A stretch of 64,000 bases of DNA, taken from Paenibacillus oryzisoli (GTDB lineage Bacteria > Bacillota > Bacilli > Paenibacillales > NBRC-103111). The stretch's first letter is position 1. Each line of letters starts with the position of its first letter. Of the stretch, positions 9,927 through 19,100 are shown piece after piece. The notes under the pieces were generated by a model that was not told the origin of the DNA, made no database searches, and was given only the letters and a program-made list of their open reading frames with translations. The translations under genes were made by a program, and so were the position numbers. Location of the stretch: NCBI RefSeq assembly GCF_001653565.1, contig NZ_LYPB01000042.1, positions 1 to 64,000 of the forward strand, written 5' to 3'.

Positions 9927-9977
9927 ATAATGAATGAAAGCCGGTTCCCAAGAGGGGGCCGGCTTTCATTCATTATT
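9927..9977. terminator. Bidirectional terminator, 19-bp perfect stem
   Basis: The arm 9927-9945 (ending GAAAGCCGG) is perfectly complementary to 9959-9977 (starting CCGGCTTTC), with A-rich and T-rich ends. It separates the LamG gene from the convergent RCC1 pseudogene. Confidence 0.85.
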
Positions 9978-9992
9978 ATTTCGAAGTCAGTT

Positions 9993-10845
9993 TTATGGAA
10001 GGTTTAACATCCAAGCTGGTTTAGGAAATGCAACGTTGACCGGGCTATATTGAGGGACATTCATGTTGTCGCTTACCTGTCCGAAGTTATTTGCTCCCCA
10101 TGCCCATAGTGTTCCGTCTTGCCGAGTAGCTGTATTAAAGCCTAAACCTGAGCTAATCGCAATAATGTGATGCAAGTCCTTAACTTGTACAGGTGTGGTA
10201 AGACGTTTATAATCATCGATTCCATTAATCGTTAGATATCCCCACTCCTGAGGAACTAAACACGGTTCCGTCTTCTTGTAAAGCAATCACTTGATTTTTA
10301 AAAATAGTAATATCCTTAACTTTTTTCAGTCCAGGAATGGGCACAGGAGCTTTCGATTCACTTTTCTCTAGGCTCTGTTTAGAGTTCCACACCCAAACAG
10401 TCCCCTCTTTATCCAATGCTGCGTTTAATTGTTGTGCATTTTCAGCTACTTTGACAATATTTTTTAGTTGTGGAATTTGAACTGGCGGGGAAACGGGAAA
10501 GTACCAAGTTGTATCCTCAGGTGAGTCATACTGATAGGACCATTCCCACACGGTCCCATCTTCTCGAGCAGCTATCCCCCGCCCATTGAAAGCAAAATCA
10601 GTTATTCTTTCTAAACCCTTTACCTTCGTAGGTACACGTTTTCCCATGATCCAAATATGGCCTTCATTGTCAAGCAAGCTGTACGTATCCAAACCAGCAG
10701 ACAATTTGACCGGTTTCGGTGAGATTGAAGAAGATTCAGCAGCAGCTTCTGCGGAAGATACGATAGGAGTGGTATGCAAGAGTCCTACGGCCGTAACAAC
10801 GAACAAAAACTTCTTGAGATGCAAAGTATGGAAGTGCGATTTCAT
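9993..10845 (-). pseudogene. Secreted RCC1-repeat protein, frameshifted
   Basis: Two minus-strand frames together encode about 284 residues. They start with a signal peptide (basic start, FLFVVTAVGLLH, cleavage near SSAEA) and continue with RCC1-type beta-propeller repeats, each with an EDGTVW.W-like motif (EDGTVWEW, EGTVWVW, EDGTV, DGTLWAWG). The first frame ends at 10225. The repeats continue in the second frame (GYLTINGIDDYKRL...). Removing one base from the C4 run at 10240-10243 gives a smooth SGVGYLTING join, so a +1 indel is the simplest explanation. The start has AGAGGTTG as SD. The repeat number is low for a full propeller. Function is unknown, and there is no evident link to glycan use. 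Confidence 0.65.
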
Positions 10846-11034
10846 GATTCAACCTCTTTTCTTTGGTATATATGGATAATAATTCAAGTTGAATATGTAT
10901 ACTGTAAAATATAGGAAAAGTTTCGATGTAACGGTCAAATAAGTTTGGATCATGCGGAGCATGGGTATAGTAATTTTAGTAGGAAGTTAAACCAAGAGGA
11001 AATACATACAGTCTACCATACAGGTTGGGAGTGA

Positions 11035-11856
11035 ATGATAACCGTGCAAACTGCGAAGAAATCTATGATGGTTTTACCCGATTTAAAGGACAAGGTTGCC
11101 GTGATTACCGGAGCAGGTTCCGGTATTGGACGGGCTGCCGCCATGCTGTTAGCGCAGCAAGGCGTGAAGGTATGCCTTGTGGATCTGAAGGGCGATCGGT
11201 TAGAACAGACGAAACACGAGATTGAAGCGGCTGGCGGTCAGGCTATAACGGTCGATATCGACATCTCGGATCCGAAACAAGTTCAACAAGCCTTCGACCA
11301 TACGGCACATACGTGGGGGCGAATCGACTTTGTCTTTGCCAATGCTGGCATTAATGGGGTGTTGGCGCCAATTGAAGACATGAAATCAGAGGACTGGGAT
11401 CGTACGCTGGCCGTCAATCTAAAAGGGACGTTCCTATGCGTCAAACATGCGATCCCTCATATGAAAGAAAATGGCGGCAGCATTGTTATCACGAGTTCCA
11501 TTAATGGAAGTCGCACTTTTTCAGGGTTCGGCATGACGGCCTATAGTTCATCTAAGGCAGGTCAAGTAGCTTTTGCCAAAATGGCCGCGTTAGAATTGGC
11601 GCAGTACAAAATACGCGTCAATACTATTTGCCCAGGCTCTATAAAGACGCATATTAGTGAAAACACGCAGCCGACGCCAGAGCTTGAGAATATTAATATT
11701 CCGATCAAATACCCGGAGGGGAATCAACCTTTGGAACATGCGCCTGGAGAGCCTGAACAAGTTGCCAATCTGGTAGCTTTCCTTGCCTCAGAAGCTTCTC
11801 ATCATATTACAGGCACGGAATTGTTCATTGATGGTGCTGAATCTCTGTTAAGATGA
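11035..11856 (+). CDS. Short-chain dehydrogenase/reductase (SDR)
   Basis: This 273-residue classical SDR has TGAGSGIG (25-32) as the nucleotide-binding glycine motif. Asp50 at the end of the second strand favours NAD(H). It also has NAG at 103-105, SSINGS at 154-159 and the catalytic Tyr170-SSS-Lys174. It probably oxidises or reduces a sugar, polyol or keto-uronate; the substrate cannot be read. GTG at 11044 is an alternative start, since GGGAG at 11027-11031 is nearer normal spacing for it. It is monocistronic, followed by a perfect hairpin. Confidence 0.85.
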   Translation: MITVQTAKKSMMVLPDLKDKVAVITGAGSGIGRAAAMLLAQQGVKVCLVDLKGDRLEQTKHEIEAAGGQAITVDIDISDPKQVQQAFDHTAHTWGRIDFVFANAGINGVLAPIEDMKSEDWDRTLAVNLKGTFLCVKHAIPHMKENGGSIVITSSINGSRTFSGFGMTAYSSSKAGQVAFAKMAALELAQYKIRVNTICPGSIKTHISENTQPTPELENINIPIKYPEGNQPLEHAPGEPEQVANLVAFLASEASHHITGTELFIDGAESLLR

Positions 11857-11881
11857 TATCAAATCATGTAATAAGTAAGCC

Positions 11882-11935
11882 AATAGAGGCTGTTTCAAAA
11901 GTCGATGTAGACTTTTGAAACAGCCTCTATTTCTT
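11882..11935. terminator. Bidirectional terminator, 22-bp perfect stem (repeated family)
   Basis: Arms 11882-11903 and 11910-11931 are perfectly complementary (core GAGGCTGTTTCAAAAGTC) around a 6-nt loop, between convergent genes. A diverged copy is at 16004-16050. Confidence 0.85.
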
Positions 11936-11938
11936 ATT

Positions 11939-12808
11939 TCATAACTTCGCACCATGATTGAGTTTCCGATAATCTGATGGAGTCATGCTAAGCCGCTCTC
12001 TAAACACGCGGGAGAATGTGGCATAGGAGGTAAATCCCACCTCGAAGCAAACGGAGGTTACGGGTACATTGCTGGATATAAGCAAACTGCATGCGTGCGA
12101 TATTCGTATTTTCTCTAGGAAATTATGAAAATTATCACCGATGATTGATTTGAATGAAGAACTGATATGGGGGACGCTTAAATAGAAGCGCTCAGCCAAC
12201 GATTCGAGTTTAATATCATCGCGAAAATGTTGATACACATAGAGAATGATTTCCCACATTTTCCCCTTTTTATTAGGGGGTCTATAGGTGTCCATATCTT
12301 TTATGGTGAAACAGCCGCGTTCCAACAAGATCAAGGCCTCGGTTAATTTGGTCATAAACATAAGCTGACTCAAGGGTCTATTTATAAGAATTTCCTGATG
12401 CATCTTCTCAAATATCGGGAGCAACTGTTGGCAGAGTTCAGGTTCCAATTGGTAAGAAGGATCTCCTTCTGTTCCTGCACGAAGCAGAATATCGCCAAAG
12501 GAAGCAGCACCGCTATCGGAACCATAAATGGCTTGCAAGCCGATGGCTCCAATATATAAATGCAGCTCTTGACCGCGGTCGATTTTAATTTGATGGACTT
12601 GATGCGGAAGCAAGAGGGTGAATGTGCCAGGCCCAATAGGACGCTCCATGCCGTTAATGATTTCAGTGCCGCTACCGTAGAAAGCGTAGGTATATTCAAG
12701 GAAATTGTGTGTATGCGGAGGAACGTCGGCAGTTAATTTGTGAATTTTGAACGTATACGGGAATGCATCATGCAGCTCTTGGTCCCCAGGTAGGTTGAAT
12801 GGAATCAT
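11939..12808 (-). CDS. AraC family transcriptional regulator
   Basis: This 289-residue regulator has an N-terminal cupin ligand domain (PPHTHNFLEYTYAFYGSG, LLPHQVHQI). The C-terminal pair of helix-turn-helix motifs reads IKLESLAERFYLSVPHISSSF and SVCFEVGFTSYATFSRVF, with the family ending LSMTPSDYRKL. It is divergent from the GH92 gene and separated from it by about 150 nt, so that gene and the SGNH gene are the likely targets. The ligand is unknown. Confidence 0.85.
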   Translation of the reverse strand: MIPFNLPGDQELHDAFPYTFKIHKLTADVPPHTHNFLEYTYAFYGSGTEIINGMERPIGPGTFTLLLPHQVHQIKIDRGQELHLYIGAIGLQAIYGSDSGAASFGDILLRAGTEGDPSYQLEPELCQQLLPIFEKMHQEILINRPLSQLMFMTKLTEALILLERGCFTIKDMDTYRPPNKKGKMWEIILYVYQHFRDDIKLESLAERFYLSVPHISSSFKSIIGDNFHNFLEKIRISHACSLLISSNVPVTSVCFEVGFTSYATFSRVFRERLSMTPSDYRKLNHGAKL

Positions 12809-12960
12809 GGAATCACGCGCCTTAGAAGAGAATCAGTCACTGCTATCATAAACTAAAATCTTAAAAAATGAGATACTTTGCATAATTTTGATAAGAAGTA
12901 ATAAGACATACTGCTTACAATGTAAGAAAAAGAATGTCTGAAGGGAAGGTTGTAACGAAT

Positions 12961-15186
12961 ATGAATGTTTTGCAATATGTGAATCCTTTGCAGGGGACAG
13001 CTTCTACATTTCGATTCTCCAATGGGAATACGCTTCCTCTCGTTGCACGACCATTCGGCATGGCGGCGTGGAGCCCGCAAACCGATGAAGCGGGAAAAGG
13101 CTGGTTCTTCCATCCATCCCATCGTCATTTTGAAGGGATACGTCTCACTCATCAACCAAGCCCTTGGATTGAAGATTACGGACACCTTACCATTATGCCG
13201 CAAACGGGACCGCTTGTCATATCCGCTGCTAAACGCTCTTCCTCATTCCGTAGCGAGGAGATGTCGATTAAACCCGATTATTTCCGAGTAAAGCTGCAGC
13301 GCTATAACACGTTATTAGAACTGAGCCCAACAGAACGATGTGCAAGTATGCGTATGACATTTGATGATCAACAAGGGGCAAGAGTTATGGTGATGCCATT
13401 TGATGGCGAATCATCCATCACGATAGATCCTGAACGTAGAAGATTAACGGGGTATACCCGAGCGAATTCAGGTGGTGTTCCCGAGAATTTCGCCATGTAT
13501 GTGGTGATTGATTTTGATTGTGAATTAGACGTACAGGCGAGTGGGACCTTCGATGAACTAGGTAACGTATCCACTCAATTACACGGCATTGGAAACCGTC
13601 TAGGTGCACATGTTGGTCTGCGCTTACCGCAATCGGGGGAAGTTAACCTCCAAATCGGGACTTCCTTTATAAGTATAGAGCAAGCGATAAGCAACCTTTC
13701 ACAGGAAATTGGTTCCAAATCTTTCGACTTGGTGCGGGCGGAAGCAGCGCAAGCCTGGGAAGATATGCTGAATCGCATACAGGTGGAAGATCCCGATGAG
13801 GACAAATTAAGTACATTTTATACCTGCTTGTACCGAGTCTGCTTGTTTCCTAGGATGTGGTATGAGTGGAGAAATTCAGATGAAATGGTGCATTACAGTC
13901 CCTATAATGGTCAAATTGTTCCCGGTCCGATGTACTGCGACAATGGATTTTGGGATACATATCGTACCTCATATCCGTTGTTCAGTCTGCTTTGTCCATC
14001 TCGGTTAGGTGAGATCCTAGCATCTTATGTTAACGCCTATAAGGAAGGCGGCTGGATGCCGAAGTGGTCTTCACCTGGTGAACGCAGTGCAATGCCGGGA
14101 ACGTTGATTGATGCGGTCTTTGCAGATGCTTTTGTAAAAGGCGTTGAAGGGTATGACGCTCAAGCGGCGTATGAAGGCTTGCTGAAGCATGCCTGCCAAG
14201 CTGCGGACGACCCGCATTTTGGCAGGAAAGGCGTGAGTGCCTACCAACAGTACGGGTACTTACCTGCCGATCAATTTCACGAAAGTGTCAGTAATACATT
14301 GGATTATGTATATGGTGATTTCTGCATTGCCCAGCTTGCGAAAGGTCTCGGCAAGAACGAGGATTACACGCTGCTCATGGAGAGAGCGAAGAATTATGCC
14401 AAGTTATTAGACCCTTCCGTAGGTTTTATGAGAGGGAAGAGGGCAGATGGCAGGTGGGAAGAACCCTTCGATCCGATCGAGTGGGGAGGTGCCTATTGTG
14501 AAGGCGGCGCTTGGCAGTGCAGTTGGGCTGTTCAACATGATATCGTTGGCGTAGCAGAGTTGATGGGAGGAATGGATGTTTTCTTGGCTCGAATGGAGGC
14601 GTTAATGACAACGCAACCTTTGTTTAAAGTAGGCAGTTATGGCTTGGAAATTCATGAGATGTCGGAAATGGCTTCCATTGATTTCGGACAATTTGCAATT
14701 AGCAATCAACCGAGCTTTCATATCCCGTATCTATTTGCGGCGGTTGGTTCTCCGGCTGGAACGCAATTCTGGGTTAGAAAGACGGCAGAAGAGCTGTTCA
14801 GCGCTGCACCCGATGGCTTGCCTGGTGATGAAGACAACGGCAGTTTATGCGCTTGGTACATTTTCGCTAGTATGGGTATGTTTCCGTTAAGTCCTGGTGT
14901 GCCGGAATACGTGATCGGAAGTCCGATGTTTCAGCGGATGACAGTTCATTTGGAGAACGGCAAGCAGATCGTGATTGAGGCCGACCACATCGCGCAAAGT
15001 CACCGATATGTAGAACGTGTACATGTCAACAATGAAAAGTATCAGTCCTTATTTTTTTCGCATGATCAACTGATCGAAGGGGCATTGATACAATTTGAAA
15101 TGTCAGATACCCCGACAAATGCTAGGGTTGAGGATCAGTATTTGCCATACTCGATGTCACTCCGAATTCAATCAGAAGGGAAATGA
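12961..15186 (+). CDS. GH92 family alpha-mannosidase-like glycosidase
   Basis: The 741-residue product fits GH92, calcium-dependent exo-alpha-mannosidases. Family signatures include NTLPLVARPFGMAAWSPQT near the start, DNGFWDTYRTSYPLF mid-protein, NQPSFHIPYLFA, and GDEDNGSLCAWYIFASMG (from about 622), which contains the acidic residues expected in the active site, followed by VPEYVIGSPMF. There is no signal peptide, so it acts on imported oligosaccharides. I prefer ATG 12961, with AAGGGAAGG about 11 nt upstream, to ATG 12934, which lacks an SD. The SGNH gene starts 3 nt after its stop. Mannose-linked substrates are suggested by the family but not proven. Confidence 0.88.
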   Translation: MNVLQYVNPLQGTASTFRFSNGNTLPLVARPFGMAAWSPQTDEAGKGWFFHPSHRHFEGIRLTHQPSPWIEDYGHLTIMPQTGPLVISAAKRSSSFRSEEMSIKPDYFRVKLQRYNTLLELSPTERCASMRMTFDDQQGARVMVMPFDGESSITIDPERRRLTGYTRANSGGVPENFAMYVVIDFDCELDVQASGTFDELGNVSTQLHGIGNRLGAHVGLRLPQSGEVNLQIGTSFISIEQAISNLSQEIGSKSFDLVRAEAAQAWEDMLNRIQVEDPDEDKLSTFYTCLYRVCLFPRMWYEWRNSDEMVHYSPYNGQIVPGPMYCDNGFWDTYRTSYPLFSLLCPSRLGEILASYVNAYKEGGWMPKWSSPGERSAMPGTLIDAVFADAFVKGVEGYDAQAAYEGLLKHACQAADDPHFGRKGVSAYQQYGYLPADQFHESVSNTLDYVYGDFCIAQLAKGLGKNEDYTLLMERAKNYAKLLDPSVGFMRGKRADGRWEEPFDPIEWGGAYCEGGAWQCSWAVQHDIVGVAELMGGMDVFLARMEALMTTQPLFKVGSYGLEIHEMSEMASIDFGQFAISNQPSFHIPYLFAAVGSPAGTQFWVRKTAEELFSAAPDGLPGDEDNGSLCAWYIFASMGMFPLSPGVPEYVIGSPMFQRMTVHLENGKQIVIEADHIAQSHRYVERVHVNNEKYQSLFFSHDQLIEGALIQFEMSDTPTNARVEDQYLPYSMSLRIQSEGK

Positions 15187-15189
15187 AAC

Positions 15190-15894
15190 ATGACAACACA
15201 ACGTGAGTCCATCGTGAAACCAGGATTTTTTGCTGAATTTTCAGCAGCGGATAGCCGCAGAGGTGAGTTTGATTTAGGAAACGAAGTATTACTTGCGCAC
15301 AAAGTTCCGGTTGATTTTGTATTTATAGGTGATTCGATCACGCATATGTGGGAGCTAAATGCCTATTTTGGTCGCGGTGGTCGTTTTATCGTAAACCGAG
15401 GGATCGGTGGGGATATTAGCAGCCATGTGTTACGACGGTTTGAGGGTGATGTCATTCAATTGAAACCGAAGGTTGTGGTTATTAAAATTGGCGTGAACAA
15501 TTTCTGGGCATTGGATGGCGCAATCAGCGAGCATAGGAAAACAGCGGAACAAATCATACCTGCGCTTGTTGAGGACATTCAGGAAATGGTTCTAAAAGCG
15601 AAAGCTAACGGAATTATACCTGTGATCTGCTCCATTCTCCCAACGAATATGCCGCATTCGGGAAACAATACAATACGCAACTCGAGTATTTGCCAAGTAA
15701 ACGAGCAACTACAGCAGGTTGCCACCAAACAAGAGGCTATTTATGTCGATTACCATACGCGGATGATTGCGTCAGAAGGCAATGCGTTGCGTGATGGGCT
15801 AGCAGATGATGGGCTTCATCCACATGTGCTTGGCTATGACATCATGGCAGATGCTTTGCGTGAAGAATTAGCACGCAAAGGAATAGAAATCTAA
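15190..15894 (+). CDS. SGNH/GDSL-family hydrolase (esterase or deacetylase)
   Basis: This is a 234-residue SGNH hydrolase. Block I is FIGDSITHMWE with Ser49 as nucleophile, block II is NRGIGGD, block III is GVNNFW, and block V is DGLHPHVLGY with the catalytic Asp and His. It has no signal peptide. It begins 3 nt after the GH92 stop, so the two are almost certainly co-transcribed. Together they suggest removal of an acyl decoration and an alpha-linked sugar from the same imported oligosaccharide. The acyl group is not known. Confidence 0.87.
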   Translation: MTTQRESIVKPGFFAEFSAADSRRGEFDLGNEVLLAHKVPVDFVFIGDSITHMWELNAYFGRGGRFIVNRGIGGDISSHVLRRFEGDVIQLKPKVVVIKIGVNNFWALDGAISEHRKTAEQIIPALVEDIQEMVLKAKANGIIPVICSILPTNMPHSGNNTIRNSSICQVNEQLQQVATKQEAIYVDYHTRMIASEGNALRDGLADDGLHPHVLGYDIMADALREELARKGIEI

Positions 15895-16003
15895 GTATGC
15901 AAGATGCATAAACTGTGGTGGCTGTCACGCTGCCGAATCGCATGGAGAGAATCTAGTAAAATCGCGGGAAGTCGATTAATTATTTATGGGTCCCAAATGG
16001 AAC

Positions 16004-16050
16004 AAGAGGCGTTTCAATAAGTCTACATAGACTCTTGAAACAGCCTCTTT
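16004..16050. terminator. Terminator-like hairpin, second copy of the 11882 family
   Basis: AAGAGGC-GTTTCAATAAGTC pairs imperfectly with GACTCTTGAAACA-GCCTCTT around TACATA. It closes the GH92-SGNH unit. The arms resemble those of the hairpin at 11882. Confidence 0.7.
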
Positions 16051-16060
16051 CTCATTTTCA

Positions 16061-16124
16061 ATTAATGAAAGTTCATGATCTTTATAAGTGATCATATCCA
16101 TTGAGGAGCCTATGGTGAAATAAT
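16061..16124 (+). promoter_or_regulatory. Module 2 operator and promoter, copy A (upstream of PL8)
   Basis: ATTAATGAAAGTTCATGATC begins at 16061. Within it starts a dyad, ATGATC-N9-GATCAT (16075-16095). An extended -10 (TGAAATAAT, 16116-16124) follows. The same parts at the same offsets occur at 20811, before the importer 2 binding-protein gene (offsets 29-34 for GATCAT and 54-55 for the -10). This suggests that one regulator controls both units, plausibly the response regulator at 26443. Function is inferred. Confidence 0.6.
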
Positions 16125-16174
16125 GATGGGGAAACGAAGCGGTTTCAATACAATTGAAAGATGGTGGTGGAATA

Positions 16175-19100
16175 ATGATGGTAAGGCGAAGTGGAGTACA
16201 GGTAATCTCGATCGTGATATTGGCAGTAATTCTAGCGTTGGTAGGACTGTTAGGCACAACGCGGGTACAGGCGGCTGACGATGATTATGACACGATGCGA
16301 ATCAGGTGGATGAACTATTTGACAGGAGGAGCAGCATTAGATACATCTGACCCAGACATAGCATCTAAGCTGAGCTCTATAAGTCAAACGAGTGCAGCTA
16401 CGATGAGTACAACATCAGCGTACTTATGGAGCGATTTAGCCGCAACGGGGGATACTGCTACGATTACTGCGAATTACGAACGCATTAAGAGAATGGCATT
16501 GGCTTACAAGACGGTTGATACCGGTGTTTATGGTGATCTCGATCTAAAGGCGAAAATTATTTATGCGATGGATTGGATGTATGCGAACCGTTACAATGAA
16601 TCAACCGTACCGATTGAAAATTGGTGGGACTTGGAGATCGGAACTCCTCTAATTATTAATGATATTGTCGTTCTTATGTATGATGATCTCATTGCTACAC
16701 CAGGAAAAATAACAAATTACATGAATGCGATTGAGGCATTTTCTCCAGATCCGAGCAAAGCCAATAAGGGAGCAGTTGCGGCAACAGGAGCGAACTTGGT
16801 ATGGAAATGTCAGATCGTTGCCTTACGGGGCGTGATTCTAAAGTCAGCTGCGAAGCTGACTTTAGCCAGAGATGCTTTGAATCCAGTGTATGATTATGTG
16901 ACAACGGGGGATGGCTTTTACCGGGATGGATCGTTTATACAGCATGAGATTTACCCTTATAACGGTAGCTATGCTGTAAGTTTATTGCAAGAATTGTCGT
17001 ATCTGCTTCTGCTGCTGAATGGTTCGCCTTGGCAGCCAACAAATAGTGGCGCAGAGAATGTTTACAATTGGATTTACGATTCTTACGAACCGCTTATCTA
17101 TAACGGTGCCATGATGGATATGACTAGAGGGAGAGCCATTTCTCGCAGCGACTACCAAGATCATACCACTGGACATAGTGTCATGTCCTCTATTATTCGC
17201 ATAGCGCAGCACGCTCCAGCGGCCGATGCACAGCGAATGAAAGCGATGGTGAAAGCGTGGATTATCGCTGATAGCCAGTTTAATTTCTATAAGGATATTA
17301 ATTTAAGTACGCTTGTCCTGGCCAAGGCAATTATGAATGACAGCTTTGTACTACCAAGAGAAGAGAAGGTACTTTCCAAAGTCTATGCTGGCATGGATCA
17401 AGTCGTACATCTTCGGCCTGGATTTGGTTTTGGCGTTAGTATGTCGTCGCATCGTATAGGGACATACGAGTATGATGAAAAATATAATGAAAATCCTAAG
17501 GGCTGGTACACAGGTGTTGGTATGACCTATCTATATAACAAGGATCCGTTCCAATTCACCGATTATTGGGCAACTGTCAATCCATATCGGCTTCCTGGAA
17601 CGACTGTCGATACAATGCCGAGGGAAGATGCGGAAGGCGCTGGGTATCGGAGTCCGACAACTTGGGCAGGAGGTACAGAGCTTCAAGGACAGTATGCCAC
17701 AGCTGGTATGGATTTGAAGGGATATGGAAGCACGTTAAAAGCGAAGAAATCCTGGTTTATGTTTGATGATGAAGTCGTTGCGCTAGGGACAGGCATTGCA
17801 AGTACAGACAACCGTACGATTGAAACAACGGTCGAGAATCGCATGCTTACAACAGCAAGAGTCACACACGGGATTGATTTGGATTCACCTCCTTCTTTAC
17901 CAATTGGCAGTGAACCATTACGTCATAAAGTTTACGCCGTAAAGGATAGCGGGAATGATGGGAATGTGCCTGAGAATACCTTTGATAATAATCTTGGATC
18001 TAGATGGTCGGCGTCAGGTGATGGACAATGGATTCAATATGATCTTGGAAAGATACAAGCCATCGGGTATGTAGGAATAAACTTCTATCTTCAATCTGCA
18101 AGAACAACTAATTATGAAATACTGACTTCTGAGGATGGCGTGGTGTGGAATCAAGTTTATAGCGGTAATTCCAGTCTGGTTAGTGACGCGCAGCTTCAAG
18201 TCATCGATTTCCCAGAAACGCAAGCTAGATTTGTCAAAATTATCGGTCATATGAACTCGACGGGACCTTGGAACAGCATTACGGAAGTTCAAATCTATGC
18301 GCCATGTACAGCAGGAAATCTTCTCATCCTGCCATCAGTGACTCCACTGTATGTAAACGGTGTGACAGATAACACAGGATCTAGTCAATCTGCGAAGGTG
18401 AAGGATAATGACATTCGAACCGTCTGGTCAACGACTGGCGATGGACAGTGGCTGAAGTATGACTTAGGCAGCTCTCAGGAAATCGGGCATGTAGGGATCA
18501 GCTTTCCGAATGGCAAGGATAAAACTTCTGCCTTCGATATTCAAACATCTGTCGATGGGACAACATGGACGCCTGTGTTCAGCGGTCACAACACCGTGCT
18601 TTCCGCAGAGGTAGAAGCCTATGATGTCGTGGATACGACGGCCAGATACATCAAATTCATTTTCCACGGCAATGATAGCGATTTGTCCAATGATGTTTCT
18701 GAAATTCAAGTTTACGCCCCGCAGGCGGCTGGTCCTGTGTTAGATCCTCTGCATGTTTCGAAAAGGGTCAAAGGGGATGAACAGCTTGTTGTGAACGGGG
18801 TAACGAAGTTCGCTGGATTAGGATGGACAGAGGCAATGAGCAATGTATCTTATGCGTATTTGGAAGGAACAGGCGGGTACTACTTCCCGCAACCGACAGC
18901 TTTAAAGGGAAAAAGAGATGTTTCTCAGGGTAGTTGGTCACAGATTAATAATGGCGGCGCTTCGACGGTATTAAGTAAGAATTATTTGACGCTTTGGCTG
19001 GACCATGGAGCCAATCCGTTCTACAAAGATTACGCTTACGTCTTACTGCCGAATCTATCAGCAGAAGAAACAGCGAGTTACAGCCTTAATCCGAACATTG

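Noticed and set aside
16126..16278. A 50-codon frame (MGKRSGFNT...) after a good TTGAGGAG
   Set aside because: It overlaps the presumed -10 and the lyase's signal-peptide coding sequence in another frame and has no family features.
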